Source of the DNA: Doris montereyensis
Taxonomy: Eukaryota; Mollusca; Gastropoda; Nudibranchia; Dorididae
Assembly (NCBI GenBank): GCA_037039925.1
Contig: JAXRKP010000798.1
Coordinates: forward strand, 102,001-166,000
Length of the DNA: 64,000 nt
Reading direction: 5' to 3'
This document shows, in pieces, positions 12,101 through 23,403 of this stretch (its first letter is position 1; each line of letters opens with the position of its first letter). The position numbers and the translations under genes were made by a program. The notes under the pieces were generated by a model. The model ran no database searches and was not told where the DNA came from. It worked only from the letters and a program-made list of their open reading frames with translations.

Positions 12101-15100
12101 AAACTTGTCCCTCTTAGTTGGCCGACGCGGTGCACCTGGGTCATGCTGACCGAGTTCAGCAAAGGGCCGCCAGGTAGCGTTTGCTCCCTATTAGTAATTA
12201 GCTTTGCCGCGCTTAACGGTAATTTATAGGTCCAATTAATCAGCTTGTATCTGACTAAGATAGCAATCGACAACAAATGTGAAAGCTTCCCCCAACTTTA
12301 AAAGAGAGTTTTGCGATAGACTGATGGAAGAAATTTATCAAGAAAGCGGTTCGTTTCAACACAATCAAGGCCTCAATTAGGTCCATCATTTCAGTACAAT
12401 AACAGGCATAGGGTATTAAGTAAAACGCTTTAACATAAAATCTGTAAAGCTGAATGATATCAAACTTTCACAAAATAAGGACAATACATACATGTACATA
12501 TATATAAAAGATAGTTTGCTGTCATCACGATGAACAGAAAAATATCGATTTTTGTAATACTCCATTATTGAGACTAACGGAAACAAACAACATCATTGAA
12601 GGAATAACGTAATTTAATTTTACTTGCAGGTCGGTCTGCGTGCATGCACGAGGGGCTGTTTTCTAATATCTGTACATTCATTATGAACTTCATTCGCATT
12701 TGTGAGTTTATAATGCCTCGTGCTCATCTCTCTATCCTTGCAATTGACTGATGACAGCTTTCCGTTCCCTGTCCACCCAGCAACCCAAGCCCGAATTTGT
12801 ACTGTCGTTTATGTGGGGTGCAATGGTGCTCTAAAACATGCTGTTTTGGGATTGTTTTGTTTGGGAAGCTTTGTCTATACCTGCTCATGTATGTGTCTAT
12901 ATCCTGTCGAATGTTATTGATTGAATTTTCATTAATTGTCTTTGTGTGTGAGATTGCTTTGTGAACTTTACTAAAAGCTTTGTTGATATTGTTGAAAACT
13001 AATGCTATCGTAAGTGCTTCATCAATAATTATTGGGCAATGTGTGCATGCCATTGACTGTGTGATGATTATTTGCCTAAGGTCTGTATAAACCATTCCTT
13101 GTAAGTATTTATGACAGTGGTTGCCAACAAAAGATCGACTGTGGTATGCCTGTGGTGTGATTCTGTGTTTGGTAAGAACTTTATCTAAGGATGATGCAAT
13201 GGGACCCGATCTATGTATGAGTTTTTCATGTGTTATTTGTGATAATTTATGCTCAGTGTCCTGTACTTCTTGAGTGTATGTGGCTTTATCAATGTCATTA
13301 AAAAGCAGGCAAGTCTGATAGAGGTCAAGCTGTGTTTGTGTTTCGTGTGCTTGTTTCCAACAACTGCCATATTGTTTTAAAACCTGCCCGAACTCTGTGA
13401 GCTGAGTGTCTGTCTGACATGTTGTCCATGGAATGTGCTGTAGTTTGTGGTGTTTTAACACTATCCCTAGTATAATATGTAAGTACGAGGGTGGCTTTCT
13501 CTTTGCCTGTTTTTCTTTGCACATATGCTGCACAATTCACTGACAGCAAAATGATGATTCTCTAGGGTGTGATCCATACTAGATTTATTTGAAAAAATAA
13601 GAGGAGTCAGTAAAAATCGATTGGATAAAGGAAAATGGGTTAAATAATCTCAAGGAAAACCTCATTTTCGTTAATTTTTTTAGGAAACTCATTTTCGTTA
13701 ATTACGTTCGTATAGTTTTTTAGCAATTAGATAAAATATGACCAAAGCAAAAAAAACGAGAAATATACATACATATCAAAAATGCTTTTATCAAAAAAGT
13801 CACAAATCCAAGAGAAATGATACTTTCACAGAGAACAGACAAGATGTTGATGCTATGCTAGAAACAAAGACTGAGACAATCGGTATGAGAGAAGCACTGT
13901 TATAGCCAGCTAAAATGGTGCAATTCTTTTATAAAAATCTCAACGGAGCGAAGAGCTACCCGGGAATCCAGCTGACCGTGCTTGACTCCTGACAAGTGAG
14001 CCCCTGTGGGTAATTAATGAGTTTTGCCGGCCACAACTAAGAGGGACGATTTGCTACAGGAATTCGACACTGTGCCTTAGCCTTTGGTCAATCAAGACCG
14101 CCTGCAATGCAGCAGGTTGTTATTTTCTGTCAGATTTAATACCTTTAGCCTTTGGTCAACCAAGACCCTCATGCAAGGCAGCAGGTTTTAATTTTCTGTC
14201 AGGGTTAACTCCCTTAGCCTTTGGTCAGTCAAGACTTGCTTGCAAGGCAGCAGGAGACTCATGGAGGGTGGGACCATCTAATCCCCTCACAGGTGCAAGC
14301 ACCAGCTTACTGCCTCACGATTATGTTCATGCTGGGTCAAATATATGATATGGGAGAAAAACGGCTTCAAAGTTGTTGATTTAGTTTCAGGATTACATGA
14401 TGTTGTTTGAGGGATCATATCAATGGTTTTCTTGTATTCTAGCTGTTCTATACCTAAAAACATGTATTAAAGAATGACTAGTCATTTGAATATGGTGTAT
14501 GTTCAATTCCATCTAAGAGCAATGTCACTGTCACGAGATTCTCTCGTTTTGCTCTCTGCGAGCCAAGTTGTTTACTAAGCAACAGCAGAGTGACAACGAA
14601 GACAATCGGAATGTTCGTCCGCAACCAGGAAATAGCCTTTAGTTCATACAATGGCCAGTTGTTTTATATAAATATAAAAGTTAAGTTAATTATCAACATG
14701 TATGATCGTTTTACAAAATTATTCTATTTTGCTTGGTGCAATGGCAAAACCTCTCGATTTGATAAGTCTCAGAAACGGGTCAACAAACAGTAAGAACTCA
14801 AGCAGATGATAAACACTGCTTGCTACTAGATTGTATTTATGTGTGCACTATTGTTCTTTGTCTGGGAACCTAACCATGAGAAATGTTGATGTGTGACACG
14901 CCGGGGTACAAATGAAGTAAAAAGAGAGAAATCGTCTGTGAATGTTGACATTCCCACCCCCCACCCCCCCCCAGATTTGAACGATTTCAGGGCAAATTTA
15001 TGACACAAGGGATGTGATAAATGCATCAAAAGCTAATAACACAGAAAAACCCTTTAATATGCGCAAAATAAAGGGTTTATCTAATGAATTAAGATAACAT

Positions 15101-18100
15101 GAAACTATGTTCTTGAGCAAAGATCAAATTTTCACCCTTGGAATGAACACTATATCTCGATAAGGCTTTGTGCGACAACGCAGGCCCTTTTCCCAAGGCG
15201 AACACACATATGGTCACACATCACCTAAGTCTTGAAATGAAATTGGTATATACTTCCTTTTGATATAAAAACACATTATATTTACAAACATGCACAACTT
15301 TCTACCTAAGTCAGCAGGTTTCACACTGACACCCCTTGTCATAACATACCATAACATAATAGTAAGCGTAAAGGGAAGTCCGTGGTGAAAATAATAAAAG
15401 ACTTCTCCAATCTGTTTGTAATGCACTGTCATAATGATGACATCTGAAATACGAAGAAAAAAAGAAACAAACGTGAATAGGGGATAACAGAGAAATAAAT
15501 CTGTAGCATAGAGCAAACAAAACAATAAACAAGCAGTATTTGTGTCGAAAGCAATCAAAATAAATAAAATTAACGTGGCTAGCCTGTGGTATCATCATTA
15601 TTATTTGAGAAATGGGGGACTTGGTAGTCCAGAGGCAAGATGTTGGCCTCTCAACCAAAAGGCTGTGGGTTCAACCACCTTCCACATATTAAAAAACAAT
15701 GATTTCTAAGTGTCCCTATTTCTCGCATTCAATTTTACATAACACGGAGGACTCTCCTAAAAACAAGGGTCTGGTTATGAAACTTTATCTGTCATTTTCT
15801 TAATTTCTGAATCATATCCGATCAACTCCCTTGGTGATCACCCCCATATTTTTGCCCTGACCTATTTCCCCATAAATGCCTGTTTTGCCTAATGCCTACA
15901 TTCTCTGCCCCGGGCATTTAGCTGGTAACTACTGTACTACATATATTATAATCATTATTATGACTATTATCACTATCACTATTACAAAGAGACAAATAAA
16001 AATTTTTTTGCTTCAACTTAAATGCAATAAATTCGCTTTCTGCATAGCCTATACAAGCCTTTAACATTCTTTAAACAAAGAATATCAAAAAAATATATAC
16101 TGAAGAAAGAAAAGGTGAACAAACAAAGCCAATCCTGCTTATTATTTGAACACACGCCAATAGAAAAGTGTAACTGCACATTTACCTGAGGTCATGTAGC
16201 CAGCCACTATAGCACAACTAGTTCTGACCAAAGGAGAATCCCACCTGAAAAAAATATATATGTGAAAACCGTTGAAAAAACAACCCAAAATAACATGATA
16301 AATACATTTCCAAAGGTGTGAAGGGATAGAGACAGTGAAAAGGAAAAAGTGACTGACTGAGATAAAGAAATAAATAGCGAGCAGGCCTATGTGAATGAAT
16401 GATTAAGAAAGAGAGATACAGTTGTACCTGTCTAAAATGGAATCGAAAGGGAGCGGCCATAATTTTCCTTTTACACAGTGGAATATACATACTAAGTACA
16501 ATAGTTACGATATTAAAAGAAATGGGGATATAAAAACAGGTAACAGGAAAAACTAAGTGACATTATACAATACATTGTATGTAAATTGTGTGTGTGTGTG
16601 TATGTGTGAGTTCTTGTTGGAAGGAAATTTTCCATTATATACAGGATAAACTGCCATAAGCCATAAGAGAGCAGATTTACTTCCCGTCTCCACGTTAGAC
16701 AGGTTTCTGCTTTACACAAGTAGGAAATATAGCAATTTATCAAGGAGGATCAAGGGCAATCCGTTTTAGACGGGTTTCCATATTAACAAATTCAACTGTA
16801 GATGGATAGACAGACAAACGGACAGACAGGCAGAGTCAAAGTGAGAGAGATTAGGAAAGTGATAAAGCGAGCCAGAAGGAAATCCAGAGAAAAGAATAAG
16901 CCCATGTGTGCATGACATGAGTTTGAGCTAACCGCAAAATGGGAAGCTTTACTTAATAATGAGGAACAGAGTTCGCAACTATAAGGATTTAATCTTCAAA
17001 TGACTGAGGTACAGTAAGAAATTATGACTAAATAGTAAACTGTCTAAATTCATCAAATAAGAAAAGAAGATGATTTTTTATGAATAAGTCTTTAATAGCA
17101 TTAGTATTAGTAGTAATACATGTAGTAGTAGTAGTAATACATGTAGTAGTCGTCGTCGTAGTAGTATAGTAGTAGTAGTAGTAGTAGCAGTGTTGAAATA
17201 TTTTCTTAGCCGTAACATCCATTTCTTTCTTTCTGTTTTGATCAGTTCCCATTCTACCTTCCGGTATATGAGTTTAGATACCCGAAATAATCTTTCTCCG
17301 GGATGCCCGGTCCTGAAATTTTCTGTTTCCTTTCGTAAAGTTAAGCTTCTTTGTTTTAATGCAATTTTTTATATCTTCATCCCACTTTCTATGAGGTTTC
17401 TCTTTTGGTCTTTTATGATGAATACATCCAAAACTACTCGAATCCTTGGAGAAGCATTCTCCTCAAAATATAAACAATTCACTCCATATGAGAAGGAACT
17501 GCTAATTAACTATGGTTATGTTTCTATAGCACACATCAATGAAACCTGTTAGCAAACATACCACAGGCTGGTAAGAGTGTGTATTCGACAGACATGGTGC
17601 CTGAATATATATATATCATATGTACACATGTGAGTATTTTCAGTGCCTTGAACAAATGTAAATTTGTTTGTTGTAAGAAAAAACAACATGCGATTTAGCT
17701 TTATGATTTATTTACCCATGGGATGGCCTAGTATCACGCAGGTACTTTTAACATGCACTAAGATTGATCTTCTCTACTTATGATCACAGAAGTTATAATT
17801 TCTAGAACTAATCACAGTATACATGTCATGAATCAGGGCTTCTGCACCAGCAGTGAGTGACAAGTATAATCACAGCTCCAAACGGAAATCAAAAACAAGA
17901 AAAATAAGTTGAAGAGAATAGAAGAAGAGAAACAGAAAGTGAAGAGCAAGAAGAAAATGAAAAACAAGAAGTAGAAGGAAACAAAGAAAAGAAAAAAATA
18001 GAAAAAGAAAAATAAGAAGACTAAGGAGGGAAAGGACAACGATTAAAATGTATGAAACAGCCCTTAATATTATACTTACATTTAAGAGTAAAATAACAGT

Positions 18101-19065
18101 AAAAAAAATATGTTTAAAAACATCGAACCTGAGCTGTTTGATTTTGTAAATATGGTTTTGAGAAGTGTGGTTAACAGAGTCTAAGAAGACCTCTGAATCT
18201 GAATAGGAAATCTAAGAGAGAATTAAATGAAATCTTACCAAATAGGTTCCTCAGCAATATCATCATCATAAAGCATCGTATAAGCGCACATGCAACTGAC
18301 AACCACTGAGTGGACAGTCGAGTTAACCCTGTATGAAGGAACAATTTTAAAAAACATGAAGATCAGTAAATCAATATTTGAGTAATCTGAGAAATAACTC
18401 ATCCATTACATAAAAAGCGATAAAGCAGTATCTGAACATATAATATGTTCTCTTGTCATATTGTGATTTACCTTGTGTTCCAATCCACTTGTTCTTCATA
18501 GGATAGTCCATTGTAGCGTGAGCACAACTTTGATGATAATTTAGGACTGGCATACCTGTAAAATTGAGTTTGAACAAATAATATTATGTCTTTAGAAAGA
18601 TTTCATAATTGAAGTTGAAGATTTAAAAAAACCAAACTATTATTTTCCTTAAGTTAAAAATTATTTTGATGAAAATATATTTGACGCAAAATTTTCTCTG
18701 TATTTGCATAAAAACACTAAAATAATGCAAAACATTTAAATTTGACCGCAGCAAAATAGGGCATGGCAAAGATCACCGGAGAACGAAATTCTATGTTTGG
18801 AATAGTTAGTTTCCTAACGAAAACGATTGGTATGTCTGCAGACCATTTCGATGATGATGTAATAAAAAATTAAATGATCAGTTTGACATGATGGACAAAT
18901 GGAAAATATCTTCCTGCATGGAACTCACAATAATCATGTAACAAATATAACAGCTCTCTTAAATAATTCACATTACCTGTAAATGTAGAGAAAAAAAATA
19001 CAACTGAAAGCAGCAAGTGGATAGTATGTTGTGTCAAAGTAAAGGTTATCCAACCGCCGACCCAT
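9123..19065 (-). CDS. TLCD4: TLC domain-containing protein 4 (TMEM56-like), 7 coding exons
   Basis: Multi-pass membrane protein of the TRAM-LAG1-CLN8 family; its exact activity is not shown by the sequence. Coding exons in gene order: 19065-18977, 18555-18472, 18328-18239, 16244-16186, 15443-15350, 10152-10079 and 9495-9123 (stop TGA). All have GT-AG borders and compatible phases except exon 5. The start ATG follows an in-frame TAA 12 bases upstream. The product is about 287 residues against roughly 263 in human. Family landmarks: YNGLSYEEQVDWNTR, then AGYMTSD, KQIGEVFYYFHH, SLYAYYYVM, GVLPYFANYRLVAEFSTPFV, NQRWF, FFLVRIAVMPSYW, and a last hydrophobic helix before a basic tail longer than human. 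Exon 5 has 94 bases where 95 are needed: the frame breaks between FHH and SLYAYYY (about 15380-15390). ALG14 lies divergently upstream. The family call is secure. Confidence 0.92.
10305..12000 (-). mobile_element. LINE copy with deletions (same family as 43-46 kb)
   Basis: This minus-strand non-LTR element sits in TLCD4 intron 5. The reverse-transcriptase core is at 11430-10972, with NYKGISLFSETGKVYARI, a SGFRPGRSVQDHIF motif and an FIDLEKAL motif. The C-terminus at 10507-10325 has LIYGSETW and RPRRKWEEDIKE. Two deletions are visible against the plus-strand copy: most of the APE-type endonuclease (only the WNV start and FKV remain, around 11790-11870), and the segment between EYSR and RSVY (near 10430). 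Its 5' end begins with the same 69-bp repeat array as the other copy. Confidence 0.85.
12000..12090 (-). repeat. 69-bp tandem repeat, LINE 5' end (left remnant)
   Basis: GGGTTAACTCCCTT recurs at 12007 and 12076, a spacing of 69. The unit also contains GCAGCAGGTTGTTATTTTCT. The array stops right after the second GGGTTAACTCCCTT, where the DNA transposon begins. It resumes at 14077. Confidence 0.85.
12083..14075 (-). mobile_element. DNA transposon of unassigned superfamily (about 2 kb) inserted in a LINE 5' array
   Basis: The inverted ends share GTCCCTCTTAGTTG (left about 12109-12122; right the reverse complement about 14036-14049) plus looser subterminal similarity. Inside is one long minus-strand frame. 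The element separates two halves of a 69-bp tandem repeat whose phase continues across it. A solo copy of the same end lies near 22888-22989. I cannot assign the superfamily from sequence alone. Confidence 0.6.
12724..13533 (-). CDS. Transposon-encoded protein, unknown family (269 aa)
   Basis: This is the longest non-repetitive open frame in the window. It starts MQHMCKEKQAKRKPP and has no signal peptide or transmembrane segment. Visible features: many Cys and His residues; HSRSFVGNHCHKYLQG at about residues 132-147; a helical middle; and near the C-terminus KRQYKFGLGLLGGQGTES at about 242-259. From memory, a similar GLGLLGEQGGES-type motif recurs in multicopy uncharacterised proteins of invertebrates, which fits a mobile-element gene, but I could not check this. 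The frame is intact yet short of a usual transposase and may be the C-terminal part of one. It lies between inverted ends, which is the main evidence that it belongs to a transposon. Confidence 0.55.
   Translation of the reverse strand: MQHMCKEKQAKRKPPSYLHIILGIVLKHHKLQHIPWTTCQTDTQLTEFGQVLKQYGSCWKQAHETQTQLDLYQTCLLFNDIDKATYTQEVQDTEHKLSQITHEKLIHRSGPIASSLDKVLTKHRITPQAYHSRSFVGNHCHKYLQGMVYTDLRQIIITQSMACTHCPIIIDEALTIALVFNNINKAFSKVHKAISHTKTINENSINNIRQDIDTYMSRYRQSFPNKTIPKQHVLEHHCTPHKRQYKFGLGLLGGQGTESCHQSIARIER
14077..14260 (-). repeat. 69-bp tandem repeat, LINE 5' end (three units)
   Basis: TTAGCCTTTGGTCA starts at 14077, 14145 and 14214, a period of 68-69. Each unit also contains GCAGCAGG and a TTTTCTGTCAG motif. 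The orientation and sequence match the array at 12000-12090 and, in reverse, the array at 43223-43361. Confidence 0.85.
15613..15682 (+). mobile_element. SINE tRNA-like head (family A)
   Basis: Contains CCAGAGGCAAGATGTTGGCC, then CTCAACCAAAAGG and GTGGGTTCAACC (B-box-like). The same head occurs at 21053, 28758 and 32812. The 3' body here differs or is lost. It lies in TLCD4 intron 4. Confidence 0.55.
17101..17190. repeat. (TAG)n trinucleotide microsatellite
   Basis: Imperfect TAG/GTA repeats with interspersed ACATG and GTCGTC units, in TLCD4 intron 3. Confidence 0.85.
17215..17416 (-). mobile_element. 5'-truncated LINE 3' fragment
   Basis: Read on the minus strand, the segment aligns by eye with the end of the 43-46 kb LINE from RPRRKWEEDIK (there about 45896-46080) through the end of the ORF, including GAAAGTGGGATGAAGATATA and TAGAATGGGAACTGATCAAA. 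It lies in TLCD4 intron 3. Confidence 0.75.
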
Positions 19066-19259
19066 TATGTAGCCACTGGATCTTTAGCACAGACTCATTC
19101 TATGGGATCAAAAAAAATATAGGTAAATAATGAATTAAAATGTAATATTGGCGAGTCAGTGATTGTAGGATTTTAGTTTTCATGACAGTGCATGGGATTT
19201 GACTGGCCGTGACAAACTATGAATTGAATGGCTTGCTTCTATACTTCATTCAACTTTGA

Positions 19260-19590
19260 AACAAGCAAGTAAGATGCATCTCAGAGAATTTTTCATGACT
19301 ATCATCTAACTTTCGTTAGACAACAGGTGGGCATCGAATCAAGCACAATTTGAGAGACAGCAAATCAAATGGTTTGGACACGTCATGAGAATGGGGCCCC
19401 CAATAGCCAACATCAAATTTAACGGACTCAAGGCAAGAGGAAGACAAGGGAACTAAATCAGTCACACACTCTGACGAATGGTCAACATATAACACGTCGA
19501 GCAGTCTGGGATATAAGCATAGCACCATCAACCACTAGCAGCATTATGTCAACTCGGATGATGGAACCCATACCCGAAGCAAACTAAACT
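19260..19590 (+). pseudogene. LINE 3' end fragment, different family
   Basis: One frame reads QQIKWFGHVMRMGPPIANIK, then KARGRQGN, the typical post-RT C-terminus of many LINEs (QLxWFGHxxRM, RGRPxxxW). It has stop codons and is 5' truncated. It lies just upstream of the TLCD4 start. Confidence 0.55.
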
Positions 19591-20126
19591 AAAAAAGTGG
19601 TATAGTATCACCATTTTATACCATGGCACCATCATCATCAAACAACTCACATTACAATCACTAACTGGCTAATAGCTGACTAGAGAAAAAAAAAGGACAG
19701 AGACAAGCAGACAGAGAGACAGAAAAAAGAGGGGGAGAGAAAGAGAAAGGGCGGAGGGAGGGTGAAGAGAGTATGTGTGCCTTTTTTTTCAGTGGGTACA
19801 ATATAATGACAAGAGAAATTGTTTGTCATGCGCCCAGAGCTCTATATATATATATGAGATGTTGGCGCAATCTAAATGTGCATTATTATTATTAGTATAA
19901 AACAGAGACAGCTACATCCACCCTTCTTTTAGATTAATACAATTCACGTTAACATCAGCAGAATTGTGCCTCTGGCCTAAATTCTACTCTAGACCTATAC
20001 ATACAATGCTTATTATATCATTTTTCTTTGAGGAAAATCATTATGACAAAAGCACTAACAACAATAACAGCCGGAGATCTCTCTCGGTGATAACTGACGA
20101 GTTTCCCCTCATCACAGGAGGATTAA

Positions 20127-20531
20127 CCCTATAACTGCTGACAGTTTTTTAAATCCAACATGGCTGCAAAGCTCTGTAATTCTTATGTTGGGATCCCTTG
20201 GAAAGTTTATAGATATTGTCATTTTCATTCAAAAACCCTCTTATCACAGAGAATTTCATGACCTTTCCAGAAATGCATAGTTTGTTGAGTTTTTATCAAA
20301 TGTTCATGCTAAATTTATCTAAAAACGAAAGCAGTGATATATTTTTCACGATACTGGAATCACAAGACAGCTATGAGTAACTTTATGACGACAGGAAAAC
20401 GATAAAAACAGCCAGTAGTCAAAGGGAATTTACAATGAAAAACTGGGTAGATGAATTGGCCAATCTAATCGGTTGCCGCAGAATAGTATACAGCAATCAG
20501 CCGATTTAATCAGCTATACACTGTTATAGGG
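20127..20531. mobile_element. TTAA-flanked MITE-like element (405 bp)
   Basis: TTAA lies on both sides (20123-20126 and 20532-20535), with perfect inverted ends CCCTATAAC. It is non-coding and fits a piggyBac-type MITE. Confidence 0.7.
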
Positions 20532-20730
20532 TTAAACACTGGAGATAGATCTGACTGTGACTAACTGACGAATCATTAGTTACCACCGGACTAGGGCAAA
20601 CCCCTGAGACTGACATGTCAATCCCCAGGAGATGGGGGTTTGATCAACTTAAGTTATGAACCACTGATATAGATCTAGATATTAGCTAGATTAGTTCTAG
20701 CTAGAGCTAGCTGAATTTAGATTTAAATCT

Positions 20731-21053
20731 GATTTGATTTGATTAACCCACATCCACAACTCTGGGTCTTTGATAGGATTTTTAAAAAAACTTTGCCCGG
20801 ATCGCCCTGTGAACAGCCAAGGGATCTTTAACATGCACAGAGTGATGTGATCTGCACACAGGACCTCATTTTTATCTTCCGTCTCCGATCGATGTGACTA
20901 GGTGTCGATCCACTACCTGGACCAGATGGGGTAGATTTTGCTCGAAAAAACTCGAGAAAATTTTTCAATCGTTAGCGGGGCTCAAACCCACTACCTTTTG
21001 GTTGAGAGGCCGACACCTTGCCTCTGACTCTGGTCTGGACCACCAAGTCCCCC
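20731..21053 (-). mobile_element. SINE, most complete family A copy
   Basis: Read on the minus strand it has the tRNA-like head (GGGGACTTGGTGGTCCAGAC, AACCAAAAGGTAGTGGGTTT), a body with GAGGTCCTGTGTGCAGATC and GTTAAAGATCCCTTGGCTG, and a short tandem tail (AATCAAATCAAATC). The tail repeats also end the copy at 57602. Confidence 0.75.
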
Positions 21054-21540
21054 AGATGTCTAGATCTAGATGTATATTTAGAAGAACCTAGATCTAGACG
21101 ACGACTTGAAATCTTGATCTAAAGATCTAGAATCGGCATAATCGCACTTTAGCATCGCCAGACAGTATCGAACTTGAAAACAATTAAACGATACTGTTCG
21201 CAGTGTATCGCCGACCTGACTCATTGAAAGAATACTGCGATCACGCTTTCACTCTCTTTCTCCGACTCAGGCCAACTGACTGCGATGAGGCTAGCTTACC
21301 GTGATACTGATTCCCTCCTCTCACTGATCACAAGCCTCCGTGACCTAGTCTGAATTTTTTTTACTGACAATAATGACCGTTGGACTCTAGGCGGTGCTAT
21401 CTCCTCACTCTCGCCCCTCTGCGAGGCCTACCCTACATCTCTGTTCTGTGGTTCCATGCTCTTCTCAGCCTAACTCCGGGAATGAGACTTGATAGATATA
21501 TTTTTCATATTAGATTTCCATAGCTTATCCTGAGGAGGGA

Positions 21541-21561
21541 GTGGGGGGGGGGGGGGGGGGG
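21541..21561. repeat. Poly-G run
   Basis: An almost unbroken G run of about 20. The surrounding 21.05-22.89 kb is intergenic; besides short AG/CT tracts around 22.33 and 22.48 kb I see no gene or element there. Confidence 0.8.
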
Positions 21562-22887
21562 TTCTGCATTAAAAGAAAGTGTTCCTATGTCGATGTTTGA
21601 ATATATCTCACAGCGTCGAACTCTAACACAAAACCCGACTTCTTGGTTGTAGCCAGGTGCAGGTAATAAATTACTGGCGCACGGCTGTCTCACAAGGGTT
21701 TTCTAGCGCCAATGGGTCTCTTGGGTAATGATCGGCACCGCTGTCGAAATGCGCCAAAAATTGCACAACTTCAACGCTTTCTAATTAAGGCATGAAACCA
21801 TTCTTCGGCTTAGTTTTTTCCCACTCAAACGCTTAACATCTGCTCTTGTGTTTGTGAAAATCCGGTATTCCTATCATTTGTGATTTTTGTGTAGTGTACT
21901 TTTGTGGAGTGGGTATATTTTAAAAACTGAGTACGCTTTATCAGCAATTAGTGTCTTATTATAAAAATGGAACTTTATACAACCATCAAATAAAGTTTAA
22001 ATACAAGAGCAACCTGTATTAAATTCATTTAGATTTCATCATAAATTCTTGAGTTATGAATTTTTTCGAACCCCACCCACTTTTTCCAACATGAAATACA
22101 GATTTATTTATTTGTTCAGTCCTTCCCATTTTCTGACATGACATGCATATGTTCAAGTCAACCATTTTCAGCAATAGCATGTACGGTTTACGTTCTTTCT
22201 CTTGAATACATGAAGTCAATTACAATTATTTGCATGTTTAAAAACGTCTAGAGTACAATGGTATTGGGCAAATTTTTATATCGATCGATAGCTAGCTAAA
22301 AAATGTATCCTGCCCTATAATAAATAGTATTTCTCTCTCTCTCTCACACACACACCTACACATGCTTAATATTGCGAATGGATACTCAGTGCGAAAATAA
22401 TATTACGCATTTGAAGCAACTTTGATAATACTATTATTGTCGATCTAAAACAAGTAGGCCTACTATCGTGCTCTCTCTCTCTATCTCTGCTCTCTCTTTT
22501 GCCGTCTCTCTATGTCTCGCTCTGTGTTTCTGTCTCTGCTCTCTCTCTATGTGTCTGTCAAGGTGGCTTATATCGCAGTGCTTGTTAGTTAAACAGAGCT
22601 AGCTTCGTCATTTCAAATGAAACCTCCAATGTGTTTTCGTCACCAGGTTTACAAATGTTCGGTTTTCGAGATTTTAAATTTATATCGTCGCAATTAATTT
22701 CAATGTTCCTAGACCAACTTTGAACTCTTCTTGCGTAATAATGAACGATGTCTTGGGTATAATTTTTGCGCACAATGGAAAAGTACTCATCTCACACTTA
22801 GTGACCACACGCTTATGACCTTCAGACTAATAAATATGGTGAAAAAAGAACAATATAATATGGTCATTTAATTAGTATTTCCGCAAC

Positions 22888-22989
22888 AGCGGACAGGTAA
22901 GGCTTGCGTTGCCTTCTGACCGGTAGCTGACCTCGGTCAACATGACCTAACTGGCGGACAGAAGAAACTAAGAGGCACAGGTTTTCGAC
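22888..22989. repeat. Solo end of the 12-14 kb DNA transposon
   Basis: Contains CTCGGTCAACATGACC followed by GAAACTAAGAGGCACAGG. This matches, with substitutions, the subterminal and terminal sequence of the 12083-14075 element (CTCGGTCAGCATGACC and CAACTAAGAGGGACAAG). Confidence 0.5.
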
Positions 22990-23189
22990 ACCTTGATCTA
23001 TACTACTTGTGTCTGCCTTCTTCAAAATAGCTGATAATATTATTATTTTACCTCCTTACTGATTCTTTTTCTCAGTTTTATCCTCTTCTTGAGGAAAGTG
23101 TGGGGGGGGGTCAGGAGGGCTTGCCCTGTGCATGAAAACAAACAACAAAAAGCCCCGCTCTTGTGTTTCCAAGTCGTCTTCCCAAGTCA

Positions 23190-23403
23190 GTCGTGAGTCT
23201 CTATTATTACTACCGCTTTAGCATCACACCATGCATTTCCCACTATTGTGCCTATGGTCAACAGTGCCAAAATGGGAGTAATAAAAAGAAGTCCTGCTTG
23301 CCTGGCCCAAGTTGTCTCCCTATTATTACTCCCACTGCCGCAGTGTATTTTCAACTTCACTTACTATGGTCACCAGTGCTAAAGTGGGAATAATAATAGG
23401 GCG
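23190..23403. repeat. Nested direct/inverted repeat
   Basis: TATTATTACT...GCTTTAGCA at the left recurs inverted at the right (GTGCTAAAGTGGGAATAATA). CTATGGTCAACAGTGCCAAA is repeated as CTATGGTCACCAGTGCTAAA about 100 bases on. It looks like a duplicated foldback element. Confidence 0.5.

Noticed and set aside
17833..18039. Phenylalanine-rich 68-codon minus-strand frame
   Set aside because: It arises from an A/G-rich intron stretch and has no complexity or motif.
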